Below are positions 8,324-17,100 of a DNA stretch of 23,547 bases, in pieces (position 1 is the stretch's first letter; every line of letters starts with the position of its first letter). Under the pieces are notes generated by a model. The model was not told where the DNA came from. It ran no database searches and worked only from the letters and a program-made list of their open reading frames with translations. The stretch is from a virus. A program made the translations under genes and the position numbers. The stretch lies in the IMG/VR virus record IMGVR_UViG_3300027736_000256, positions 1 to 23,547 of that record; one strand, 5' to 3'.

Positions 8324-9004
8324 TTATCTATACATCTTTGATAATACTGAGCCTTGTGGGTTATCAGTTTTCTTACCAAAGTTGTTAAAGTTTTCTTGTG
8401 AAAATCTGTTAATTTGTTCAACTGGTGCACCATCTAATTTAGGTAATTCCATTTCAACATCTTTTTCAGTTGCAATCTCTGCTGCTTTCTTATCAACTAC
8501 TTCCTCTTTAGGTTTCATTTCTGCAAACATAGACTTCATTTCAGTCATTGCTTTTTCTAATTCGTCAATTCTATAACCTAAAGTTATGATTGGGTCTTTA
8601 GTTTCATCTGTGTCCTCACCTAAAGAGTTTCTAGGGTCTTCGTCAGTTGTGTTTGGTAATGCATGTGCAATATCTGTTGTTGCATCTGCCATATCTACTG
8701 CAGTATCAGCAACTTCTGGGTTAGCTTCCTCTACATTTTCTCTTGAATTGATTTTACCATCTTTTACTTCAACTCTAATGATTACATCTTTACCTTCACT
8801 ATCTTTTAATCCGATTTCATATTCGCCGTCTGGAGCTGGAGTTTTCTTACCATCAGCATCAACAACATCTATCGTTTCGTTTAAGTCAAATGTAGGAGAT
8901 TGTAAAATTGTGCCATCTTTTGTTGTGGCGTCTGTAAAATTAACTGCTTTCTCATCTAATGATAACAAAGTAGCTATTCTATTTAATACATTTTTCGCAT
9001 TCAT
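8324..9004 (-). CDS. Capsid scaffold-like protein, 226 aa
   Basis: A very acidic, low-complexity protein. The N-terminal 90 residues include TTKDGTILQSPTFDLNETID and KTPAPDGEYEIGLKDSEGKD, a small beta domain that I associate with proteins preceding the capsid gene in Bacteroidetes phages. An acidic linker follows, then a helix (YRIDELEKAMTEMKSMFAEM, about residues 143-162) likely to form a coiled coil. The C-terminus is basic (NNFGKKTDNPQGSVLSKMYR), as expected for a capsid-binding tail of a scaffold. It is the first gene after promoter P4 and lies 27 nt before the capsid gene. Scaffold is inferred; a minor capsid or decoration role is possible. Confidence 0.65.
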   Translation of the reverse strand: MNAKNVLNRIATLLSLDEKAVNFTDATTKDGTILQSPTFDLNETIDVVDADGKKTPAPDGEYEIGLKDSEGKDVIIRVEVKDGKINSRENVEEANPEVADTAVDMADATTDIAHALPNTTDEDPRNSLGEDTDETKDPIITLGYRIDELEKAMTEMKSMFAEMKPKEEVVDKKAAEIATEKDVEMELPKLDGAPVEQINRFSQENFNNFGKKTDNPQGSVLSKMYR

Positions 9005-9019
9005 ATTGTAATGTTTAAT

Positions 9020-9046
9020 TATCTAACAATAGTAAAATTAAATGTT
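9020..9046 (-). promoter_or_regulatory. Phage late promoter element P4
   Basis: On the minus strand AACATTT sits at the upstream end and TTGTTAGATA at the downstream end, with 16 nt between AAC and GTTAGATA. The GTTAGATA box ends exactly 15 nt before the scaffold ATG, the same spacing as P2 and P6. P4 and P2 share AACATTT, the TTGTTAGATA block and a following TTAAAC. Confidence 0.8.
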
Positions 9047-9054
9047 GTTAAAAA

Positions 9055-10278
9055 TTATTGTTTTATTATATAATTTTCAGCGTTTTGTAGGTCGGTAATA
9101 GATTTCATACCATTTAATCTGTTCATATCAACCAATTCGGGATGCACCCACCAATCCTCAAAGGGTGAATTATCGTCAACTGATACATTACCTACTATCA
9201 ATTCATATCCCATTGCTTTTAGATATCGTCTACTTCTATCTCTATATAATTTACTTTCGTCACAATAATAATCATGCTCATAAGTTATTACAGCAAATCT
9301 ATATTTTTCAAAAGGTATTTCTAATAATGCCTTAAATGTATTTTCTGGTGGTTCGCAATCTAATTGTAGATAATCAAAGTCATATCCCCAACCTAATCTG
9401 CTTAGTATTAAATCATAATTGCATTTAGTTGCATCTTGCAAATAACATTTATTCTCTCTTAGTCCGTTAAACTTTTGCCACATATTGTAATCTATTTCAA
9501 AACTAATTCCTTTCCAGTCAAAATATTTCTCTAAAATGTAAGTATTTGAGTGTATTTGTGGGTCGTGACTACCTATCTCTACATATTTACCTTGCATTTT
9601 ACCATTATTTGCAAGTAAAACGAATATGTCCTGAAATGCCTGCGATTGGTTTTTAGGTATTATTTCCCAATTATCAAAAGTATATTTTAATTCTTTAGCT
9701 TTATTATAGTATGTTGGTTCTGTCCATTTGTCAGTTCCCCATATGTAAGTAATGAAATCTTTAATAATCTTTTTCCAATCACTACTAATTTCTTTTCGTT
9801 TATATAATTCCAATAGATTTTCAATACATTCCTCATGTCTGCTCATATTCCACAATGCAATTCCTGCAATGATTTCCAGACCCCAAACACCAGGGTATCC
9901 AATATTACTCCTAAGTCTAAATAAGTCCTTACATGCAATCCCTATTTGCGTATGGGTATAACATTCCTGCCATTCCTTATTGTCTTTATATATTTCAGCA
10001 AGTAAGAAATGTCCTTCTGCTTTTTCAGGGTATAAACTAACTGCATGTAGATAAAAAGATTTAGTTGAATATAACCTATTACCTTGTTGTTTAAGACATA
10101 GACCAGCTTTTAATAAACTTTCGTATGTCAATTCTTTATTATCCTCTATCTCACTTACTCTTAAATAAAAGTTTAGTGCAGCTGCTGTTTGTCCTTCTCT
10201 ATAATACCATTCTGCAAGATTGAATGCAGTATCTGAATTAAATGGGTCGTTAATGTAGCTTAGTAATTGCTTATTCAT
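9055..10278 (-). CDS. TPR-FkbM-type methyltransferase fusion, 407 aa
   Basis: The N-terminal part (about residues 15-160) is built of helical repeats with TPR-like patterning: AFNLAEWYYREGQTAAALNF, then AGLCLKQQGNRLYSTKSFYL, then AEGHFLLAEIYKDNKEWQEC. The C-terminal part (about 212-375) is an FkbM-like S-adenosylmethionine methyltransferase: SQAFQDIFVLL, the motif-I-like GKYVEIGSHDP (230-240), HSNTYILEKYFDWKGISFEI, then FDYLQLDCEPPENTFKALLE. FkbM enzymes typically O-methylate sugars. It overlaps the GH130-like gene by 8 bp and ends just before P4, so it belongs to the modification operon. The acceptor is unknown; phage glycans, collagen-linked sugars or host glycans are possible. Confidence 0.8.
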   Translation of the reverse strand: MNKQLLSYINDPFNSDTAFNLAEWYYREGQTAAALNFYLRVSEIEDNKELTYESLLKAGLCLKQQGNRLYSTKSFYLHAVSLYPEKAEGHFLLAEIYKDNKEWQECYTHTQIGIACKDLFRLRSNIGYPGVWGLEIIAGIALWNMSRHEECIENLLELYKRKEISSDWKKIIKDFITYIWGTDKWTEPTYYNKAKELKYTFDNWEIIPKNQSQAFQDIFVLLANNGKMQGKYVEIGSHDPQIHSNTYILEKYFDWKGISFEIDYNMWQKFNGLRENKCYLQDATKCNYDLILSRLGWGYDFDYLQLDCEPPENTFKALLEIPFEKYRFAVITYEHDYYCDESKLYRDRSRRYLKAMGYELIVGNVSVDDNSPFEDWWVHPELVDMNRLNGMKSITDLQNAENYIIKQ

Positions 10279-11245
10279 ATAATATCTTAAAAAATTGTTC
10301 TTTACTCATTCTTAAAAGGTATGCTGAATTATCTGCAACACCAAAAGTTATTATCATCTCATCTCCATATTCTGCAAGACCACAACAAAACTCAATTAGT
10401 GAGGTCATAAAGTCAAACTCGTCAGATGCTTTTACTAAATTAAAATCCAAATCAAATTGTAATATTCTATGACGATATACTCCGTCTTTCTGGCCTGTCT
10501 TATTAAACCATAAGTTAGTTTCATGCACTATACAATAATACATGTCACCCATACGAATTACTTGACTACCACCTCTAAAATCTTTTATTGCAGGTATAGT
10601 CCTGTCAGCTAGAAAGACTTGCTCTGTATCTCCACCTATATTTGCTTTAACTACTTCTACCGGATTACACCATTTCATAAAGTGATATGGTTTATCTAAT
10701 ATAGGCATCCAATTCTTTTCACAATAACTATCTTTGTTAAATGGAGTTGGTATTCTAAACCTGCTTATCTCTTTTATTGTATTGTCTATAACTTTAATCT
10801 CTGATAATTCCATTCTGCCTACTCCGCTAGTCGTTGTATCTCTCCTAACACCGCAAAGATATATTTTGTTATCCCACTCAACTAATCTTGCATCCTCTAA
10901 ACCTACAAACTCCCATAACGGGTCTACATCTAATTTGCTTGTATCTACCCAATTGCACCATCTTAGTTTATCACCTTCTATTTCAGCTAGATAATTCTTA
11001 GTTGTAAGTGTGCAATCATTATCAGGGTTAAAGTATGCCAAAGGGCCATACCTTGAATTATATTTTCCGTTAGTGTGATAAAGTGTGTATTGCACATGTC
11101 TAATATTCACTATAATTCTACCTTCACTTATTAAAACAGACGGATTTAATAACCCTGTTCCGTTAGTTAGTTCTGGATTTACAATTAAAGGAATTATTCT
11201 ACCACCATTTTCAATTGCTGATTTAACTACATTGTGTATTGCCAT
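10271..11245 (-). CDS. GH130/GH43-like five-bladed beta-propeller protein, 324 aa
   Basis: Blade-like motifs recur: LLNPSVLISEGRIIVNIR (32-49), FVGLEDARLVEWDNKIYLCG (113-132), EKNWMPI (176-182), RGGSQVIRMGDMYYCIVHET (224-243), EFCCGLAEYGDEMIITFGVA and ADNSAYLLRM. GLEDAR resembles the G-x-EDPR signature of GH130 mannoside phosphorylases, whose Asp (D118 here) is catalytic. Such proteins act on beta-mannosides or related glycans; virus-encoded versions often sit with sugar-modifying enzymes. The start follows the oxygenase stop by 5 nt. I am confident in the fold class, less so in activity: phosphorylase, hydrolase or a non-catalytic glycan binder are all possible. Confidence 0.7.
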   Translation of the reverse strand: MAIHNVVKSAIENGGRIIPLIVNPELTNGTGLLNPSVLISEGRIIVNIRHVQYTLYHTNGKYNSRYGPLAYFNPDNDCTLTTKNYLAEIEGDKLRWCNWVDTSKLDVDPLWEFVGLEDARLVEWDNKIYLCGVRRDTTTSGVGRMELSEIKVIDNTIKEISRFRIPTPFNKDSYCEKNWMPILDKPYHFMKWCNPVEVVKANIGGDTEQVFLADRTIPAIKDFRGGSQVIRMGDMYYCIVHETNLWFNKTGQKDGVYRHRILQFDLDFNLVKASDEFDFMTSLIEFCCGLAEYGDEMIITFGVADNSAYLLRMSKEQFFKILYE

Positions 11246-11250
11246 ACTTA

Positions 11251-11871
11251 TTATTTATAATGTTCTCCTCCTACCCATAATACAAAAGACTTTCTTGTTC
11301 CCTTTGTTATTGGGGTCACTCTATGCATCATATATGAGGGAAATATAACTACTGTTCCTTTTCCTCTTGGACATTTTATTATTGCATCTCCACCTTGCCA
11401 TATTTCCAAATCACCACCTTCGTAATCATTTGTATCTGATAATTGGACAGTAATACTAACTTTTCTTTGTGATAATATACCAGGTCCTATATCTTGGTGC
11501 CATGTATAATGTCCACCATCTGTTGCATAATATTCTGTGTATTGTATTCCTTCTGGTAAATGTTTCAAATCAAATTGCCACAAAGTATTATTTGCTTCAA
11601 TTGATAAGTCCATCATTTTTTTATATAGCCACTCAAACTCACTAGTTGTTGGTATCCACTTTACAGAGGAGGTGCGTGTCTTTTTATCTATTCCACCTAC
11701 GACTGTTCCGTCATTAAATGGTAATGGGTTTACTTGGTTAGATACTTTGTGTAATTCCTCAATAGAAAATCCGTTGTCAAAATAATAATAATTTTGAGCA
11801 TCGGTTAAGTTCACAGGGTATGTGAAAAAACTATGCATAACTGCTTGATTTGGTTGTAAGTAATGTGCCAT
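11251..11871 (-). CDS. 2OG-Fe(II) oxygenase, prolyl-4-hydroxylase type, 206 aa
   Basis: Uses 2-oxoglutarate, O2 and Fe(II) to hydroxylate a substrate, commonly proline. Motifs are complete: the iron triad is H125-x-D127 in HYTWHQDIGPG and H183 in SYMMHRVTPI; R193 in GTRKSFVLWVGG is placed to bind the 2-oxoglutarate carboxylate. YEGGDLEIWQ (150-159) is the usual strand of the P4H/PKHD jelly-roll. Length fits a minimal catalytic domain without accessory regions. It is the first gene after P3 and starts the modification operon, directly downstream of the fibre operon that contains a collagen-like protein. A substrate in phage collagen is a hypothesis; nucleotide, antibiotic-like or host protein substrates are alternatives. 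Confidence 0.85.
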   Translation of the reverse strand: MAHYLQPNQAVMHSFFTYPVNLTDAQNYYYFDNGFSIEELHKVSNQVNPLPFNDGTVVGGIDKKTRTSSVKWIPTTSEFEWLYKKMMDLSIEANNTLWQFDLKHLPEGIQYTEYYATDGGHYTWHQDIGPGILSQRKVSITVQLSDTNDYEGGDLEIWQGGDAIIKCPRGKGTVVIFPSYMMHRVTPITKGTRKSFVLWVGGEHYK

Positions 11872-11890
11872 TAAATATGCCTTTTATACA

Positions 11891-11917
11891 TATCTAACAC
11901 ACCGAAATCAAAAAGTA
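11891..11917 (-). promoter_or_regulatory. Phage late promoter element P3
   Basis: TACTTTT lies at the upstream end and GTTAGATA at 11898-11891 on the minus strand, with 16 nt between TAC and GTTAGATA. The upstream box differs from AAC at its first base. The box ends 19 nt before the oxygenase ATG and follows the stop of the 183-residue gene by only a few bases. Confidence 0.7.
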
Positions 11918-11922
11918 TTAAA

Positions 11923-12474
11923 CTAGCAAGTCACTAATGAGTTTCCACCACTTGTATTGACATTAAAGTAGTAAGTAGTGTTGCTTGTAGGTGCATCAGG
12001 ACCATATGGTGCAGTTGTAATACCACAATAACCACTATACACTCCACTATTTTGTCCCATACCAAATTGCACAGAGGTATTACTTGTGTTTGTCACACCT
12101 AAGTATAATAAAGCTCCTGACGGAATGCTTATTGTTCCTAAGTTAGAATATGTTGAGGTTCCTGATATTGTAGTTGTAGTTCTAATTGCTGCTGCATTAT
12201 CACCTACTTTATACCAAAATCTAGCCGGTGCATTTGGTGAGGTTCTACCTCTACCATAGAATTGAATTGTCACAGTTGATTTTGCTACTAAGTCTTGGTA
12301 TTTAACTAACTGATTACTACTATATCCGGTCAAATAAGATGCATCAACATAAAAATAAGACTCGGCTTCTGCTTTTGTAATACATTTATTATCTTGTCCA
12401 CTAGGGTATGCACCATTTGGATACAAATATGTAGTTGCTTCTGCAAACGTGACTGAGTAATTATTTATTAACAT
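11923..12474 (-). CDS. Fibre-operon accessory protein, 183 aa, likely virion-associated
   Basis: Begins MLINNYSVTFAEATTYLYPN. Residues about 27-65 read DNKCITKAEAESYFYVDASY then LTGYSSNQLVKYQDLV, a Cys-x-Thr-Lys pattern I have seen in Bacteroidetes surface or tail proteins. The rest is a Ser/Thr/Tyr-rich beta domain (VTIQFYGRGRTSPNAPARFW, then YLGVTNTSNTSVQFGMGQNS) that looks like a small beta-sandwich or carbohydrate-binding module. It starts 2 nt after the collagen-like gene and is the only gene here I noted ending in TAG. A receptor-binding or tip protein is plausible; no named family. Confidence 0.6.
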   Translation of the reverse strand: MLINNYSVTFAEATTYLYPNGAYPSGQDNKCITKAEAESYFYVDASYLTGYSSNQLVKYQDLVAKSTVTIQFYGRGRTSPNAPARFWYKVGDNAAAIRTTTTISGTSTYSNLGTISIPSGALLYLGVTNTSNTSVQFGMGQNSGVYSGYCGITTAPYGPDAPTSNTTYYFNVNTSGGNSLVTC

Positions 12475-12476
12475 TA

Positions 12477-14156
12477 TTAGTTAGATTTTAATATATCTAA
12501 TTCTGCTTTTAATTCTTGCACTGCTTTTAATAGAATACCAATTACTGACGGTATGTCCATTCTATTTTGACTTAGACCACTTAGTTCTATTGGTGTATCC
12601 TCAGCAATAAAACCAATGTGTGGAGTAAATGTATCACCATTATAATAAAACTCTACTACTGTAGTTTGACCAATTAAGTCCAAAGCATTCTTAGTAAATG
12701 TTGTAATGTTATTCTTAAAATCTCTACTACTATTTTGATAAAATGCATCTGCGTAAATAGTATTACCACTTACATAAACAGAAGCATTTGAGGTTGCAGA
12801 GTTAGAGGTTCCATTTGCTAATAAAATATATCCTGCTGTTGACGGAGATATTGACGAAAAACCTGGACCTGTTGGACCCGTTGGGCCTGTTGGGCCAGCA
12901 GGACCTGTATTACCAGTTGCTCCCGTAGGACCTGTTCCACCTGCAGGTCCAGTTGGGCCTAATGGACCCGTTGGGCCTGTTGGACCAGTTCCACCTGGTG
13001 TTCCTTGAGGACCAGTAGGGCCGGTTGGACCAGTAGGGCCGGTTGGGCCTGCACCTCCATTTGTTCCTGCATTACCTTGCAAACCTTGTAAACCAGGATT
13101 ACCTGGAAAACCTTGTGAGCCTTGGTCTCCTTTTTGTCCGTATCCACCTTGCAAACCTTGTATACCCGGTGTACCTGGACTTCCTGTTCCTAAATTACCT
13201 TGAATACCTTGAAATCCTTGTGTTCCTTGTGCCCCTTGAAAACCTTGTGTTCCACTACCTGTATCTCCCTTCTGTCCGCTAGGGCCTTGCAAACCTGGAC
13301 CACCTGGACCTCCTGGTCCACCTTGTAAACCCTGACTACCACTTGGGCCTTGTATACCTGGACTTCCTGCACCTATATTACCTTGCAAACCTTGCAAACC
13401 TTGAATACTTTGACCTGTAAAACCTTGGAAACCATAGAAACCCTGCAAACCTGGAGGGCCTGTTGGTCCAGGTCCTGCTTGTATTCCTTGCGAGCCTGAC
13501 GGGCCTTGTATTCCTTGAAAACCTAAATCTCCCTGAATACCCTGACTACCACTAACACCTTGTATTCCAGTATTACCTTGTTGTCCGCTAGGGCCTTGCA
13601 CACCTGGGTCTCCTTTAGTTCCAGGTCCTCCTTGCAATCCTTGACTACCACTAGGGCCTTGAATACCTTGAAAACCTAAATCACCTTGTATACCTTGACT
13701 GCCAGTAATACCTTGTAGTCCAGTATCACCTTTTTGACCACTTGGGCCTTGCACACCTGGTCCTCCCGGTGTTCCACCACTACCAGCTTGACCACTAAAT
13801 CCTTGCAATCCTTGTGTTCCATTACTACCACTTATACCTTGAATACCTTGTATGCTTAAACCTTGTGTTCCTTGCAGACCTTGTGCACCTTGTAAAGATA
13901 TTGACGAGGTTGATACTGCTTGATTATATCCATTACTATCACCTAACCAAATATAATTAGTAGGTAATTGTGCAGTCATAGTTCCACTAATGATTTGATT
14001 ACCTACAAATGTATTACTACCACTTAACAAAGCACTACTTGTAATCCAACTATCGTTTAAGTCTCTAACTGCTGATGCAGATATACCACCATAGACATTT
14101 GTAAAGTAAGTTGCGTTAGACGCAGATATAAGTTGTTGTTTTGTGTATTGAGCCAT
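12477..14156 (-). CDS. Collagen-like tail fibre with S74 intramolecular chaperone, 559 aa
   Basis: Three parts are visible. Residues 1-85 are an anchor resembling the N-terminus of the upstream fibre ([20 protein letters not shown], then [15 protein letters not shown]). About 88-432 are Gly-X-Y collagen-like triplets, Gln-rich first (GLQGIQG), then GPTGPTG repeats. About 476-559 are a peptidase S74 endosialidase-type chaperone domain: [10 protein letters not shown] has S476 and K481, five residues apart like the Ser-Lys dyad, followed by [10 protein letters not shown] and a C-terminal coiled coil ([13 protein letters not shown]). Such domains promote trimerisation and cleave themselves off. 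Coding frame is clear; the repeats also open spurious ORFs in other frames. It is probably a trimeric receptor-binding fibre. Confidence 0.9.
   Translation of the reverse strand: MAQYTKQQLISASNATYFTNVYGGISASAVRDLNDSWITSSALLSGSNTFVGNQIISGTMTAQLPTNYIWLGDSNGYNQAVSTSSISLQGAQGLQGTQGLSIQGIQGISGSNGTQGLQGFSGQAGSGGTPGGPGVQGPSGQKGDTGLQGITGSQGIQGDLGFQGIQGPSGSQGLQGGPGTKGDPGVQGPSGQQGNTGIQGVSGSQGIQGDLGFQGIQGPSGSQGIQAGPGPTGPPGLQGFYGFQGFTGQSIQGLQGLQGNIGAGSPGIQGPSGSQGLQGGPGGPGGPGLQGPSGQKGDTGSGTQGFQGAQGTQGFQGIQGNLGTGSPGTPGIQGLQGGYGQKGDQGSQGFPGNPGLQGLQGNAGTNGGAGPTGPTGPTGPTGPQGTPGGTGPTGPTGPLGPTGPAGGTGPTGATGNTGPAGPTGPTGPTGPGFSSISPSTAGYILLANGTSNSATSNASVYVSGNTIYADAFYQNSSRDFKNNITTFTKNALDLIGQTTVVEFYYNGDTFTPHIGFIAEDTPIELSGLSQNRMDIPSVIGILLKAVQELKAELDILKSN
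12861..13895 (-). repeat. Collagen-like Gly-X-Y repeat region
   Basis: This covers the triplet-repeat part of the 559-residue fibre. It includes a 51-residue (153 bp) tandem duplication: residues 134-184 and 185-235 both run GVQGPSGQ...[16 protein letters not shown], at about 13757-13605 and 13604-13452. The last third, residues 371-432, is dominated by GPT triplets. Such repeats are prone to length change by recombination. Confidence 0.85.
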
Positions 14157-14165
14157 ATTCTATTT

Positions 14166-17100
14166 TTATGAATTATTGATTATAAACCATCCTACTACAT
14201 CTGTATCTCCATTATGGTTAGAGGTAATTGTGAAACTACCTGCACTTTTAGCACTTACTGCTACATATCCATTAGGGTGAGCCAATGTTTGTTTAGTCAA
14301 CATAATGATTGAGTTTGCAGTCACCAATGAGTTAGATACTGTTACTGTACCTGGGTTTCCACCATCTAATGTTGCAGTTCCTGCTTGTGAATTACTACCA
14401 GTTGTAAAATTGACAGTATCTTTCATCAACCATGCACTTCCACTTGCACTATATTGTGCTTTTATATTACCATAACCATCTGAAAGAATAATATTATCAT
14501 TTAATATTTGTCCTCCACCACTATACCCACCTATGATTACTGTTGCACTTCCATAATGGTTATTACCTGCACCTGCACCTATATAAGTATTTCTACTACC
14601 AGATACATTTACAAATCCACTATCATTACCAATTGAAACATTCAACTGACCTGTTGTATTATTATTTAATGCACCTATTCCAATTGCCACATTTTGATTA
14701 CCCGTTGTATTATTTGCCATTGCTTCACTACCTAATGCAAAGTTATTACTACCACTCGTCACCGATAATGCATTCTTACCTATGGCAACATTTTGTTGCG
14801 TGACACTTGCATATCTCATTGCACCATCTCCTATTGCAATACTACTTCCAACACTACCGGTTATATTACTCATAGCATTAAGACCTAATATAACATTATC
14901 AGTTGCTCCGTTTTTATTTATAAATGTAATATCACCTTGTATACTTACTGCACCTGATTGAATAAGACTACCTGTTATTGTTGTATTACCATTTATGCTT
15001 ATACCTGGAAATTCCCAACCGCTGTTATATCTTGCTCTTAGATTACCATTACCATCTGCAAGTATGATATTATAATTTAATGGAGTTCCAGCAGTTCCTG
15101 TATATGCACCAATGATAGTATTTCCACTACCTGTGATATATTGACCAGACGAGCCCCCAATAAATACATTACCACTTCCACTTGCATATTGACCAGACGA
15201 GGGCCCAATAAATACATTACTATTTCCACTTGCAAATCGCCCAGCATCAGCACCGGCTACAAAGTTTGCATTACCATCAATATTACTAGCTAATGCATTT
15301 GTGCCGAATGCAAAGTTATTACTACCTATTGTATTACTACCCAATGCACTTTGACCAATTGCAGTATTACCTATACCAGTAGTATTATTATTTAATGCAC
15401 CACCTCCTAAGAAAACATTACTAGTTCCACCATTTTTAGATACAAATGTTGTGCTACCTGATATTGTTAAACTACCACTTAAAGTTAAATTACCTTTGAT
15501 AGATTGATTGCCAAAAAATGCATTACTACCTGTTGTTGCAAATATACCATAGTTTAGTATTTGTGCCGAGCTTGATACAGTACCTGCAGGTGTGCTTCCA
15601 CCACCAAATGAGCTAGTTGCTACTTGATAATTTTTACCACTACTATTACCTACCCATGCATATCCATTTTGTAAAGATGCAGTAAATAGATTAGTAGTAA
15701 GTTGATTACTTATGTTTATACTACCTGTCACTTGAATAGGTGCGTTAGGTGTTTTGAATTGTATTGGATGCCATACTTGTATAGACGAACTGTAAAATGT
15801 AAATGTTGTATCAGTTGACCCATAACCCAATCCTGCATCATAATAACCACCTGCGTAGAATGTTGGCACCGGTTCACCTGGATACATAGGGGTATAACTA
15901 CTTACTCCAAATTGTAATTGACCTTCAGGTGTGCCATTACCTACTGCCATTGTGCTAAATATATTTTGGGGGTCTGCACCATTATTATTGATTGCAATAC
16001 CTCCATATTGTAATCCAGTTCCGTCTAAGTTTTGGACAAAAAATCCTTGTGGTGAGTAAAAACTTTGATTACTAAATGCTGACCCACTTATAACTAAATA
16101 AGGATAATAAGGTCCTGTTCCTATATAAGAGCTACCTGAAACTACATTGCCTGAGGTTATATTAACTTCTACTCCGTCATTACCATATCCTGCACTTATT
16201 ACAGTTCCGTCAGTTATACCTGGTCCACTCATTACCCAACCTGTGCCAGCTGAGTTTGCTATGGTATCCATATTTGGATTTCCAGATGCATACTCTCCAT
16301 AAGGGAAAACTAAAAGTGTTCCCGTAGATGCGTTAGGGTCTGAGGGTGTTGTCCCTGCAGGGTCAAATGTTGTAATCGTTTTTACATTTAGACTACCAGT
16401 TATTGTTTGGTCACCATTAAATTGGTTAGACCCGGTTGTTGCAAAACTACCTGTTTCAATTGTGCTACCAGTTAAATTGGTTGCGTATATATTTCCACTT
16501 ACATAAAGACTACCTGTCACATCTAATCCTCTTGTAAATACAGGTGCAGGATTATCTCCTAAGTTTGGTGCAATGGATAAAAATGGTATATAATCAAATG
16601 CACTTACATTATCAAAATCATAAAATACAGTTCCATTTATATCTGTGTTTATATATAACTCAATATCAGTATCAAAAGTGTCAGGTGTATAAACACCCAT
16701 GTTTATAGATGCAGCTCCTGAAATAGGATTTGCATATGCTTGATATTGTGCACCTAACGATGCTGCCGACCCTGTCATTGCAGTCGAGTCAATAAGTTGG
16801 AATGTTCCTCCTAATATTTGAGTTCTACCATCAGTAGCTTCTAGGCGTAATCTAGGAGTAGGAGCATCTACACCATCACCACCTTGTATTGCAACTCTGT
16901 TTTTAATCAAAGTTCCTACATTTCCAAAAAGACCTGTAATTGAGTTAGACGACGATTGTATTAAACTACCTGATATTATTGTTCTTACAGAGCTAAAAAT
17001 TATATTTGACGACCCACTTATTCTCATAGTATCACCTGCAGCAAAAGTTGTATTTACTCCTGACGATATTTTTAATGACCTAGTTGGTGAATTGAGTTCT

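Noticed and set aside
8324-8345. GTATAGATA before the capsid gene resembling the promoter box
   Set aside because: It is one mismatch from GTTAGATA but consists of the last codons (MYR-stop) of the scaffold gene. I did not find a matching upstream box, so I did not count it.
11737-11744. Plus-strand GTTAGATA
   Set aside because: It lies inside the oxygenase gene on the opposite strand, lacks AAC at the required distance, and has no plus-strand gene downstream. A second plus-strand copy at 14331-14338 was rejected for the same reasons.
12959-13372. Short ORFs in other frames inside the collagen-like gene
   Set aside because: The Gly-X-Y triplet repeat keeps alternative frames open (for example VQVVQV-like translations). 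They are low-complexity shadows with no start context.
14543-14803. Plus-strand ORF beginning MHFHNGYYLHLHLYK
   Set aside because: It is antisense to the repeat array of the giant fibre, rich in His, Tyr and Leu from complementary repeat DNA, and lacks coding character.
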